NCBI GenBank assembly: GCA_023231105.1
Contig: JALNWB010000001.1
Coordinates: 1-64,000 of the forward strand
Direction of reading: 5' to 3'
Length of the DNA stretch: 64,000 nucleotides
Source of the DNA: Ignavibacteriaceae bacterium
GTDB lineage: Bacteria > Bacteroidota > Ignavibacteria > Ignavibacteriales > Ignavibacteriaceae
Shown here in pieces: positions 14,879 to 23,431 of the stretch; the stretch's first letter is position 1, and the number at the start of each line of letters is the position of its first letter. The position numbers and the translations under genes were made by a program. The notes under the pieces are model-generated. The model did no database searches. It was not told the origin of the DNA and saw only the letters and a program-made list of their open reading frames with translations.

Positions 14879-17623
14879 ATGAGATTACTAAGTTTAAAAT
14901 TACGCGGTGCCATCGGCATACGGAAAAAATTAGGTTTAGAAGAAATTGAAATTGATTTTAGCCAATTTGGACCGGGATTAATAGCCATAACCGGAGACAA
15001 CGGCTTCGGCAAAACAACACTGATTGACAATTCACAACCATACAGAGAACTCCCCAGCAAACCAGGAACGTTAGAAGAACACTTCGAATTAAAAAACTCA
15101 TACCGCATACTAAAATTTTCATTTGACGAAAACATTTATGAATCAAAGTTAATGATTGACGCGCTTACCGGTAAAAGTGAAGCTTACTTATACAAAGATG
15201 GGATAGCCTTGAACGATGGACTGAAAGGAAGTTACGATAGAGAAGTGACTAAACTTTTCGGTTCACAAAAATTATTTTTCACGTCTGTTTTTGCAGCGCA
15301 GGCGAGTAAGGGAATTTTTTCTTTACAAGAAGGAGACTTGCGTAAATTATTTTATGAAATTCTTGGTATTAACGAATACAGCCCGCGCGAAGAAAATGCA
15401 AAAAAATATCTTCAAAAAGAGCAAAACAAATTAGAAGTTTTGGAACGCGAACTAAAAACCCTTACCGAAGAAAAAACAGAGTGCAATACTTCAAAAGAGG
15501 ATATCGAAAAGAAAATTTATGAACGGGAAGAAACCACCAACACGAAAAAAGAAACCGAAGCGAAAATAAAGTTGGTTAGGGAAGAGATAGAGAACTGCAA
15601 TATTCGAATAGCAGAACTTAATCTTAAAATTGAACAGCAAGAAGAAATTACTGTAAAGATAAATGAACTTGTGGAAGATGTTAAATTCCTTGACGAGAAA
15701 AAAGAACTTGAACTTCAGGAAATTGAAGGGCAGAAAACGGCTGAGATAAACACATTCAACGCTTCGAATGAATTTGATAAACACATTAAGGAACTTGACA
15801 CAAAGAAGAACTTTCTTAATGAAGAAGCCGAGAAAGAGAAAACGGGAATCACTCAGCAGAATTTTGATTATGAAGAAGAAATTAAAAATAATGAAATTCA
15901 AAAAATATATTTTGAGACGAAGATAACCCGGAGTAAGACGATACTCGGGAACCAGGGAACGATTGCGTTAAATCTTGACGAAAAGAAAAAACGGAGCGAG
16001 GAAGCCGCAGAATTGCTTGCAAAAGAGAAAGAGCATCTTTTAGAAATTGGGAAATTGCAAGAGGGAAAAGAAGGGGAAGAAAAACTTTTACAAGTTTTGC
16101 GCGAAAGTTACGCGAATACGGATAAAGTCAAATCTCAGAAAGATCATCAACTTACTACGGTAAATGAGTTAATTGCATCTTTAGAGGAATTAAAGAAAAC
16201 CGGGTTAGACCGGTTAAAGGAAGAAATCTCAACAATTGATAAAGTACCATGCAGCGAAGTTGTAGGACGGGGTTGTATGTTCCTTACAAGAGCGATGGAA
16301 AGCAAGGACAAGCTAAAAGATGTTGAGAATGATTATGATACTAAAATAGTAGGTAAGGAAGAAGAGCGCGATGCAATATTTTGGGAAATTGAAAACACAG
16401 AAGAGTTTTTGGCTGAGGCTGATGAAGAGATAAAAGCCAAAGAGAAGGAGATCAAAGAGAATTTTACCGATCAAATAGCATTGATAAATGAAGACGTGAA
16501 CGCATTGCGTGTAAAAATTAAGGAAGTTGCTGGAAAGTTAGCGGAACTTGCTAAAACTAATTGGGAAGAGCTTGATAAGGAACTTGCTGAAGCAGAAAAG
16601 AACGCCGAGTTATGGGAAAACGAAATTAAGAGCATCAATCAGATAAATGAGGTTAAACGTAATAATATTAAGTCTTTGCAAGAAAGAGTTGTTAATATAC
16701 AAGAAAGGCTAACAAATAACTTACAAGATGTTGAAAATCAAATACTTACCTATAAACAACTATTAGAAAAAGAAAAAGGAACGATCTTAAATTTCTTTTT
16801 GGAGAAGAAAAATAGCGCGGCGGCTAAGTATGATGAGAAGAAAGAAAATTTGAATAAAGATTTAGCGGCAAACAAATTAAAACTTAATGAGACGCTAAAA
16901 CCGGCGAGGATACATTGCGAACTGACTATTCGGACAAAAAGGGAAGAACTTGAAGAAGCGGAAATTATACTTAAAGAATTGGATAAGAAAATAAACGATC
17001 TCCAGATAGAGGTTGTTGAATTGAATGAAAAGTTAGTAAGAAAGCAGTTTTTAGAAGATCAGATAAACAGCAAGAACGGGGAACGATTATTTGTTGAGGA
17101 AGAAATAAAGCAGTGGAATGTCGTGCGGGAATCTATGTCAAAGACCGGAATTCCGGTTCTTAAGTTGGAAATCTCCGGATCTGAAATATCAAGGCTAACA
17201 AACGAATCTTTGAGCTATTACGAAAACAAATTCCGAATAGTTTTTGAAACTACAGCTTTCACCAAGGATAAGAAAAAGCAGATAGAAGTATTTAAGATAA
17301 AAGTTTTGGATGAAGACGGTATTTGTAACATCATGTACAAGAGCGGCGGAGAGAAGGTTGAAGTTGAAACGGCGCTACAGCTTGCAATTGCTCATTTCAA
17401 GAGAACACAGGGAGCAATAAAAGCCGATACCGGATATTTGGATGAGAGCGATGGACCATTGAGTTTAAAAAATGCACAGCGTTATTTTAAGGTAATTGAA
17501 GAAGCGCACAAACGTTCTGGAGTTTACAATACAATAGTTATTACTCACCGACCCGAATTGATTGAGCAAATTCCACAACGAATTGAGCTGTATGACGGAT
17601 ACTTTGAAATAATTAGGAATTAG
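14879..17623 (+). CDS. sbcC: SbcC/Rad50-like ATPase
   Basis: 914 residues from the ATG at 14879, which has AAAGGAG 7 nt upstream; the frame is open back to 14729 but without an RBS. Walker A GDNGFGKTT (about 38-46), long coiled coils 180-450 and 480-760, ABC signature KSGGEKVEVE near 820, Walker B YLDESDGP near 855, and a switch His in ITHRPE. The hook region is unusual: instead of CxxC it reads VPCSEVVGRGCMF (about 456-468), two Cys seven residues apart. It is the partner of the SbcD-like nuclease. Confidence 0.9.
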   Translation: MRLLSLKLRGAIGIRKKLGLEEIEIDFSQFGPGLIAITGDNGFGKTTLIDNSQPYRELPSKPGTLEEHFELKNSYRILKFSFDENIYESKLMIDALTGKSEAYLYKDGIALNDGLKGSYDREVTKLFGSQKLFFTSVFAAQASKGIFSLQEGDLRKLFYEILGINEYSPREENAKKYLQKEQNKLEVLERELKTLTEEKTECNTSKEDIEKKIYEREETTNTKKETEAKIKLVREEIENCNIRIAELNLKIEQQEEITVKINELVEDVKFLDEKKELELQEIEGQKTAEINTFNASNEFDKHIKELDTKKNFLNEEAEKEKTGITQQNFDYEEEIKNNEIQKIYFETKITRSKTILGNQGTIALNLDEKKKRSEEAAELLAKEKEHLLEIGKLQEGKEGEEKLLQVLRESYANTDKVKSQKDHQLTTVNELIASLEELKKTGLDRLKEEISTIDKVPCSEVVGRGCMFLTRAMESKDKLKDVENDYDTKIVGKEEERDAIFWEIENTEEFLAEADEEIKAKEKEIKENFTDQIALINEDVNALRVKIKEVAGKLAELAKTNWEELDKELAEAEKNAELWENEIKSINQINEVKRNNIKSLQERVVNIQERLTNNLQDVENQILTYKQLLEKEKGTILNFFLEKKNSAAAKYDEKKENLNKDLAANKLKLNETLKPARIHCELTIRTKREELEEAEIILKELDKKINDLQIEVVELNEKLVRKQFLEDQINSKNGERLFVEEEIKQWNVVRESMSKTGIPVLKLEISGSEISRLTNESLSYYENKFRIVFETTAFTKDKKKQIEVFKIKVLDEDGICNIMYKSGGEKVEVETALQLAIAHFKRTQGAIKADTGYLDESDGPLSLKNAQRYFKVIEEAHKRSGVYNTIVITHRPELIEQIPQRIELYDGYFEIIRN

Positions 17624-17634
17624 GAATTACGAAT
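17612..17634. repeat. ATTAGGA spacer repeat
   Basis: AATTAGGAATTAGGAATTACGAAT overlaps the stop codon of the SbcC-like gene and abuts the next start. Similar runs occur at about 4757, 8247, 9762, 35150, 38918, 40319, 46050, 46698, 54247 and 59691, always in gene junctions. Confidence 0.7.
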
Positions 17635-18190
17635 GTTAGCTGATAGCCATAACATAACCATGACGCGCAAAGTTTATTCAGCATGGGCAGAAAGATTCAA
17701 CTGGAAACCGCTTGCTAAGAACGTTGCTTCGGTTTACAAACATGCGTATGGAGGTTTTGGTGTTGTGGAAAAATGGAAACCAATAACATGGGAGGAAGTA
17801 CATAAGGAAAGAAGGGAAAAACAAGAAGCGCATCTTGAATCAATTAGACAAAGAGATGTTGTTGAAATTAAACCATGCTTTGTTTTTACTTTTTATAATT
17901 CAAGTAATTGGTTTTTCGGCGGGTGGTGGTTATATGTAATGACGTTGAAGAGAAATTTCCCGATAGGTTTTAGAGGGCAGAACAAACAACTCATCTTGCC
18001 GATAATGAAATTATTCCCCTGTGGGTTTCTTCCGCTTGAAGAAAATTTTGAAGAATGGGCAGAAGAATTTGCGAGAATATACCACAGACCGACAAAGGAA
18101 CGGAAGAAGAAAATCGGCATGGTTGCGGCTTGGGCAAAAATTGATCGTGGATATCTTGTTGAAATTATGAAAGAGAGTGAAAAGATATGA
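17633..18190 (+). CDS. Hypothetical protein
   Basis: 185 residues; Trp-rich (SNWFFGGWWLYVMTLKRNFP). The first ATG lies in repeat DNA without an RBS, so the ATG at 17660 (MTRKVYSAWAERFNW) is also possible. No family is recognised. It overlaps the ASCH gene by 4 nt. Confidence 0.5.
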   Translation: MLADSHNITMTRKVYSAWAERFNWKPLAKNVASVYKHAYGGFGVVEKWKPITWEEVHKERREKQEAHLESIRQRDVVEIKPCFVFTFYNSSNWFFGGWWLYVMTLKRNFPIGFRGQNKQLILPIMKLFPCGFLPLEENFEEWAEEFARIYHRPTKERKKKIGMVAAWAKIDRGYLVEIMKESEKI

Positions 18191-18780
18191 AAGAGCATCC
18201 AATATTATTTTCAAATGAAATGGTTAAGGCAATTTTGGAGGGAAGAAAAACGCAGACGCGAAGAATGAATAAACTGGATTATATAAACGAAAATCCAGGT
18301 AGATGGAAATATGCCGGGATTGGTGGTCTTGAAGAAAATCCAAAACACTATTTCGAAATATCATCTGGGAAACATTCGGTTTATTGCCCTTATGGTAAAA
18401 TTGGTGATCAACTTTGGGTAAGGGAAACATTTGGAACAGATTTCTTTGGTACAATTTATTATAAAGCTGATGATTTGTTTGTACCGGTTGGAGCAAAGGC
18501 AAAATGGAAACCGTCAATCTTTATGCCTCGCAAAGCTTCAAGGATACAGCTTGAAATAGTTAATATAGTGGTTGAGAGATTAAATAACATTAGCGGCGTA
18601 GATTGCATTGCTGAGGGTATTGATAAAGAATTATGCAAAGATTACAACCATGACAATATTTTTCTTGACGAGGAAGCGGCTAAAGAATATTATCAAGAAC
18701 TATGGGAAAAGATAAACGGAAAAGGCTCCTGGGAGAAAAATCCTTGGGTATGGAAAATAGAATTTAAAAGAATTAACTAA
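18187..18780 (+). CDS. ASCH-domain phage protein
   Basis: 197 residues. The N terminus HPILFSNEMVKAILEGRKTQ plus YCPYGKIGDQLWVRETF and PSIFMPRKASRIQLE are hallmarks of a widespread phage ASCH family with a PUA-like fold, thought to bind RNA or modified nucleotides. The C-terminal W-rich end (GSWEKNPWVWKIEFK) is also typical. It lies in a cluster with DUF5131, MazG-like and another PUA-like protein, suggesting nucleotide or nucleic-acid modification work. Confidence 0.85.
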   Translation: MKEHPILFSNEMVKAILEGRKTQTRRMNKLDYINENPGRWKYAGIGGLEENPKHYFEISSGKHSVYCPYGKIGDQLWVRETFGTDFFGTIYYKADDLFVPVGAKAKWKPSIFMPRKASRIQLEIVNIVVERLNNISGVDCIAEGIDKELCKDYNHDNIFLDEEAAKEYYQELWEKINGKGSWEKNPWVWKIEFKRIN

Positions 18781-18792
18781 ACCGGTGACAAA

Positions 18793-18966
18793 ATGGATTT
18801 ACGAAAGAAATTTATCGAAGACAATTTGAAGAAAGCGGAAATAAAGAAAGGCTTAACGGAATGGGAAAAAGAGCTAATCGCTTCGGTAAAGGAGGATTTG
18901 AAGGAAAATCGTTTCGTATCGCAATGGAAATATAACCATTTAGAAATATTAGCAGAGAATAGATAA
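18793..18966 (+). CDS. Small charged hypothetical protein
   Basis: 57 residues, strongly helical and charged (LRKKFIEDNLKKAEIKKGLT), ending 10 nt before the DUF5131 gene. It fills the gap between two well-supported genes in the same direction. No RBS better than ACAAA is seen. Confidence 0.5.
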   Translation: MDLRKKFIEDNLKKAEIKKGLTEWEKELIASVKEDLKENRFVSQWKYNHLEILAENR

Positions 18967-18976
18967 AGGAGCAATA

Positions 18977-19960
18977 ATGGCAGCAGATACAAACATAGAA
19001 TATTTAACAAAATCTTGGAACCCGATACAAACCATAATAAAAGGTGAGAGTGGGCAAGGTTATCACTGCACACACGTAGACGAAGGATGCCGTAATTGTT
19101 GGGCTGAGGGGATGAATAATCGGGTAGGGAATCGATTGCCTTTTGATACAAAAGTGTTTGAATATGAAATAAAGAATAGTGAGTTAGCCAAACCCTTATC
19201 ATGGCGTAAACCGCAAATGATAGGAGTACAATTTATGGGAGATTTATTCCATAAAGATATTCCGTTTGAACTTATTTTTAAAGTATTTATGGTAATGCAA
19301 CGCGCAGAAAACCATACATTTTTAATTTTAACAAAAAGACCGGAGCGGATGTATGAATTCTTTTCCTTTCCAATGAATCACATTGACCCCAAATGGGTAA
19401 ACCTTACATTAAATAACACTAAAGTTGGAGAGATGTTTTCTAACTGTAAAAATATTTGGTATGGCACATCGATAAGTGATCAACAAAGTGCAGACACACG
19501 AATACCGAAATTGTTAAAGCTTAAGGGAAGATTCCCAATGGTAAAGATTTGGTTAAGCATTGAGCCAATGATAAAAGCAATTGAACTACAACCGGTATGG
19601 TTTGGTAATTATAAAAGTTGTGATGGAATTCTCCCACGACAAATTGATTGGGTTGTTTGCGGAGGAGAAAGCGGGCCACATGCAAGACCATTACACCCAG
19701 ATTGGGTACGCAGTTTACGTAATCAATGTAAAGAGGCAAACGTTTCATTTTTCTTTAAGCAATGGGGAGAATGGGTGCCAGAACCGGATATACACAAAGG
19801 CAGAACTCTTTGGTTCGATGGTTCGATGGATACGGGTATAGCAAGTGAAAACGGAATTGGAAGAAATGTAAGAAGAGTTGGGAAGAAAAAAGCGGGGCGA
19901 TTGTTGGACGGAGTTGAACACAATGAATTTCCCGAAGGAGTAGGAAATGTTACTAAATAA
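18977..19960 (+). CDS. DUF5131 (phage Gp37/Gp68) family protein
   Basis: 327 residues. Characteristic features are SWNPIQT near the start, a three-Cys cluster CTHVDEGCRNCW (33-44), FLILTKRPERM, WYGTSISDQ, WLSIEPM and CGGESGPHARPLHPDWVR. The Cys cluster has led to comparison with radical-SAM enzymes, but the reaction is unknown. The gene has an AAAGGAG site and overlaps the MazG-like gene by 14 nt. Confidence 0.88.
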   Translation: MAADTNIEYLTKSWNPIQTIIKGESGQGYHCTHVDEGCRNCWAEGMNNRVGNRLPFDTKVFEYEIKNSELAKPLSWRKPQMIGVQFMGDLFHKDIPFELIFKVFMVMQRAENHTFLILTKRPERMYEFFSFPMNHIDPKWVNLTLNNTKVGEMFSNCKNIWYGTSISDQQSADTRIPKLLKLKGRFPMVKIWLSIEPMIKAIELQPVWFGNYKSCDGILPRQIDWVVCGGESGPHARPLHPDWVRSLRNQCKEANVSFFFKQWGEWVPEPDIHKGRTLWFDGSMDTGIASENGIGRNVRRVGKKKAGRLLDGVEHNEFPEGVGNVTK

Positions 19961-20336
19961 ATTATCAAAAGAGTGTTTTGAGAATGCAAAAGCAAAAGGT
20001 TTCCACAGTTTAACGGAAGAGAACAAAGATTTGGTTATTCCACGGGATCTTATGTTAATTGTTACAGAACTCAGCGAAGCAATGGAGGCGCTTAGGCATA
20101 ACAGATGGGCGGAACTTCAGCTATATCAATTCGATACTGCGGCAAACAGTTCGGAAGATTTTAACAAGATAGGTTTTGAGGCGTACATAAAAGACCGGTT
20201 TGAGGATGAAATTTCCGATACGTTTATAAGGTTATTTCATCTTTGCGGACTGTTGAACATTGATATTGACGCGCATGTGAAGCTGAAGATGGAGTACAAC
20301 AAAACAAGGGAACATAAACACGGGAAGAAATTTTAA
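19947..20336 (+). CDS. MazG-like nucleotide pyrophosphohydrolase
   Basis: 129 residues. The metal-binding ELSEAMEALR helix (ExxE-like) and the later DRFEDEISDTFIRLF (ExxD) fit the all-alpha NTP pyrophosphatase fold. Phage MazG-like enzymes hydrolyse (d)NTPs or alarmone-type nucleotides and may tune host metabolism. It follows DUF5131 with overlap. Confidence 0.82.
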   Translation: MLLNKLSKECFENAKAKGFHSLTEENKDLVIPRDLMLIVTELSEAMEALRHNRWAELQLYQFDTAANSSEDFNKIGFEAYIKDRFEDEISDTFIRLFHLCGLLNIDIDAHVKLKMEYNKTREHKHGKKF

Positions 20337-20347
20337 GGAGAAATAAT

Positions 20348-20584
20348 ATGATAGTTGCAAGATTATTAGAACAAGTTAAGGTTGGCATTGAAAATGGATA
20401 CATAAATGAAAACTCCAAAGTTTTCTTCTCTGTTCCAGGAGAGGATGGATTTATTTTGGAAATAGAGAGTACTTGTCTTCCGGCATTAATACACAAGACA
20501 GCGCCAAAGAAAAGAGGTGTGTTATGTTTTACAAATGTAAAATTACCACAAGAGGAAGTTGGAGAGAACAGCAATGAAAATTAA
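20348..20584 (+). CDS. Small hypothetical protein
   Basis: 78 residues after AAGGAG. Alpha/beta, not recognised (SKVFFSVPGEDGFILEIEST). It overlaps the following PUA-like gene by 11 nt. Confidence 0.5.
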   Translation: MIVARLLEQVKVGIENGYINENSKVFFSVPGEDGFILEIESTCLPALIHKTAPKKRGVLCFTNVKLPQEEVGENSNEN

Positions 20585-20840
20585 CGTATCAGATGCAGTG
20601 ATCGGGCATTTTTGGGAAGAGCCGCCGGAAGACAGTTGGGAGTTTTGGGCTTTTCTTTGGCCAGTTAAGGCGAAAGTTGGAGACACAATTTTCTTTTATT
20701 ACAACAAAAAGTTAATTGCAAAAGCAGTGATAGCGAAGATAGAGAAACCGGGTGAAAGCGAATGCGAAGCAACGGGCAATTACTGGAACCGGTGGAAGGT
20801 TTATTGGACACAGGAAAGTTTTATTGATATGAGAAACTAA
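20574..20840 (+). CDS. Small PUA/EVE-like domain protein
   Basis: 88 residues from the ATG at 20574; a start 15 nt earlier is in frame but lies inside the previous gene. The pattern VGDTIFFYYNKKLIAKAVIA followed by KIEKPGE matches the core of PUA-like barrels (ASCH, EVE, YTH), where a small molecule or modified base is bound. Trp-rich ends (WEFWAFLWPV; YWNRWKVYW) fit this. Confidence 0.65.
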   Translation: MKINVSDAVIGHFWEEPPEDSWEFWAFLWPVKAKVGDTIFFYYNKKLIAKAVIAKIEKPGESECEATGNYWNRWKVYWTQESFIDMRN

Positions 20841-20863
20841 AATAAATTCAAAGGAGAAATAGT

Positions 20864-21346
20864 ATGCCGTTAATTGAGGTTACGGAAAAGCAGTATGAGT
20901 TCTTAAAGAACTTGCAAAACGAGATCAACACACAGGATAATAGGGCGACCGCAAAGCCTTATTTCTTCCAGGTAAAAAAGACTGATAGAGTTTATGGAGA
21001 GAGTTTGTGCCAATCGGACGGGCACGGATATGTTGATAAAGATGAAAGCCAATTTTATGATGAGATCCCCGATAAGGAAGAAGCCGGGTATGAGGATATG
21101 GGTGATAGTGAATATCAAGATCGATTTGAAAGAACGGAATATCAAGAAATAGTTAGTTACGATAATTGTTTTTTTACGGAGAAAGCATGCTTGCGGCATA
21201 TTAAAGAGAATAAACATCATTATGCAGACGAAGAACCAATGCAGCTAACATATTTGAACGCAGCCTGGAGAAACCCGGAAATGGAAATGATGTTTGATAT
21301 TATTAGTTCCGTAAAGTTTATGGATGAGGCAAAAAATGAAAGCTGA
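20864..21346 (+). CDS. Acidic hypothetical protein
   Basis: 160 residues, very acidic and Tyr-rich in the middle (EEAGYEDMGDSEYQDRFERT). A good AAAGGAG site is present. Such acidic phage proteins may mimic DNA, but this is speculation. The stop overlaps the start of the HerA-like gene. Confidence 0.55.
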   Translation: MPLIEVTEKQYEFLKNLQNEINTQDNRATAKPYFFQVKKTDRVYGESLCQSDGHGYVDKDESQFYDEIPDKEEAGYEDMGDSEYQDRFERTEYQEIVSYDNCFFTEKACLRHIKENKHHYADEEPMQLTYLNAAWRNPEMEMMFDIISSVKFMDEAKNES

Positions 21347-23081
21347 TATCGGAATAGGGATAAGTATTCAAAAATTGATAGAGACGCGAGCGCTGGTGCA
21401 GGCGAACAGCGGAGGAGGGAAAAGCTACCTATTAAGGAAGCTGTTGGAAGAAACCCACGGCAAAGTGCAGCAAATTATTTTGGATATCGAAGGGGAATTC
21501 TCATCCTTGCGCGAGAAGTTTGACTATGTAGTTTTTGGAGAGGGAGGCGATTATCCGTTAAGCATTAAGTATGCTGATCAGATGGCAAAATCATTAATGG
21601 AGTTAAGTGTTTCGGCGATAATCGATCTTTCGGAACTAGAGCATCATCACCGGATTATTTTTGTAGAACGGTTCCTTCACCGTTTAGTGAACTTGCCAAA
21701 GAATTATTGGAAGCCTTGTTTAATCGTAATTGATGAAGCGCATCAATTTTGCCCACAGAACGGGAATGTAAGCAGCGCAAAACCAGTAATTGATCTTTGT
21801 ACACGAGGAAGAAAGCGGGGATATTCTGCAATTTTAGCAACACAGCGAATAAGCAAACTTCACAAAGACGCAGCGGCCGAAACTTTGAACAAGTTTATAG
21901 GGCGGACCGGATTAGATGTTGATATGAAGCGAGCAGCTGAGGAATTGGGTATGTCAACAAAGCAGGATATGTTAAGTCTTCGCGCATTGGGAGAAGGTGA
22001 TTTTTTTGCTTTTGGTCCGGCTATAAGCAACGAGGTGACGAGATTTCATGTAGAGAAGGTAAAGACTAACCACCCAAGGAGCGGAAGCCGTATAGTTGAA
22101 GTACCGAAGCCATCGGACAAAATAAAAGAGTTATTGGGAAGATTGAAAGACCTACCGGAAGAGGCGGAGAAAGAACAGAAGACAATTGATGATCTGAGGA
22201 GGGAGAATACGAATCTAAAAACTAAACTAACAATTATTGAGAGAACTCCGAAAACGATAAACGTTAGTCCGAAGGAGGTAGAACAAATTGAAAAGTTAAA
22301 AACTGAAAATAGCAGTTTGGAAGAAAACAGACAGAGCTTAATTAAGACGGTCAAAGAAATAAATTCTCTTAAAGCTTCTGTTAGTAAAATTATTGCTGAT
22401 CTGATAAAAGGGGCAAATTCAGTTATAGAAAAATTTGAAATGGTGAATATTCCTACCGAAGAAGAAATAAAGCCTATTGGATTTGTAGCGGCACTTGGTG
22501 GAGAACAAATTAAGCCAAGAATTGGGGGAAAGACTTATGATTATGAAATAAAATTTCTTCCAAATAGTCAAGCAGCAGTTTTACTTAACCCGGGTATAGA
22601 AAATATACAGCTCGGTAAATGCGCTTTTGAGGTTCTTAAATTCCTTGCAGTAAGACCATATAGTTCATTTAGTAGAACACAAATAGGGGCAATGACCGGA
22701 TATGCGCCGAATGGAGGTTCATTCAATAATTCGATAAGTGAACTAAGGACAAAGGGATTAATTGATAAGAACGGAACGAATACATTCTTGTTAAACCAAG
22801 GTGGAGTAGAATATTTAAAATCAAAAGGAGTTCAGCCGGGGGTTGGTGATTATAGCCCTCGCATTTGGTTGGAAAAACTACCGGCAGCGAGCAAAAAGAT
22901 TTATGAAATATTGCTTTTAAATTCAGAACATAGTTTTAGTAAAGGCGCGTTGGGAGAAATGACGGGATATGAGCATAACGGCGGATCATTTAACAATGCT
23001 ATTTCTAAGCTTTGTGTTTTGGGACTAGCAGAAAGATACGGCGGGCAAATTAGATTAAATCAAGAATTAATTAATATTTAA
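21336..23081 (+). CDS. HerA-like ATPase with two C-terminal winged-helix repeats
   Basis: 581 residues from the ATG at 21336 (an ATG 12 nt earlier is also possible). Walker A QANSGGGKSY (about 22-30), Walker B LIVIDEAHQFCPQ near 131, and an ATQR sensor typical of HerA/FtsK-type motors. After a coiled coil (280-370) come two similar winged-helix units, around 425-490 and 515-578, each with MTGY-x2-NGGSFNN-x-IS-x-L. HerA normally works with a NurA nuclease in end resection; none is seen, so the SbcCD pair may be its partner. Confidence 0.82.
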   Translation: MKADIGIGISIQKLIETRALVQANSGGGKSYLLRKLLEETHGKVQQIILDIEGEFSSLREKFDYVVFGEGGDYPLSIKYADQMAKSLMELSVSAIIDLSELEHHHRIIFVERFLHRLVNLPKNYWKPCLIVIDEAHQFCPQNGNVSSAKPVIDLCTRGRKRGYSAILATQRISKLHKDAAAETLNKFIGRTGLDVDMKRAAEELGMSTKQDMLSLRALGEGDFFAFGPAISNEVTRFHVEKVKTNHPRSGSRIVEVPKPSDKIKELLGRLKDLPEEAEKEQKTIDDLRRENTNLKTKLTIIERTPKTINVSPKEVEQIEKLKTENSSLEENRQSLIKTVKEINSLKASVSKIIADLIKGANSVIEKFEMVNIPTEEEIKPIGFVAALGGEQIKPRIGGKTYDYEIKFLPNSQAAVLLNPGIENIQLGKCAFEVLKFLAVRPYSSFSRTQIGAMTGYAPNGGSFNNSISELRTKGLIDKNGTNTFLLNQGGVEYLKSKGVQPGVGDYSPRIWLEKLPAASKKIYEILLLNSEHSFSKGALGEMTGYEHNGGSFNNAISKLCVLGLAERYGGQIRLNQELINI

Positions 23082-23094
23082 CTACGAGGTATTT

Positions 23095-23418
23095 ATGGAA
23101 ATAGAGATAGAGCACGTAACAGAAATGGAAGGGATGATTAAACCAAAGAGGAAAAATATGATTGCATGGATTATTGGGCTTTTGGAGGAAAGAAGGAAAA
23201 AGAGAGATGTTCTTTTCCATTCGGCGAATGTAATTGTTGAAAAGAAAATGACATTTACGCAGGCGGTTGATCACTTGACCTCAAGTAAGATTAAATACGG
23301 CATAGAAATACAGAACGGCGAACGGAAACTTGAACTGTACACCGGTTTAGGGCGCGGTTCGTTTCTTTGGAATGATGGGGGCGCGGTATTGGTCCATTAT
23401 CAAGTAAAATTAAATTAA
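23095..23418 (+). CDS. Hypothetical protein
   Basis: 107 residues. A hydrophobic stretch (MIAWIIGLLEERRKKRDVLF) is followed by a beta-rich domain (GIEIQNGERKLELYTGLGRG). Not recognised. Start after CTACGAGG. Confidence 0.5.
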   Translation: MEIEIEHVTEMEGMIKPKRKNMIAWIIGLLEERRKKRDVLFHSANVIVEKKMTFTQAVDHLTSSKIKYGIEIQNGERKLELYTGLGRGSFLWNDGGAVLVHYQVKLN

Positions 23419-23431
23419 CAAAGGCTTTATT

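Noticed and set aside
15491..15901. Long minus-strand open frame, hydrophobic
   Set aside because: It is the mirror of a coiled-coil coding region; Lys/Glu-rich DNA gives Phe/Leu-rich antisense frames.
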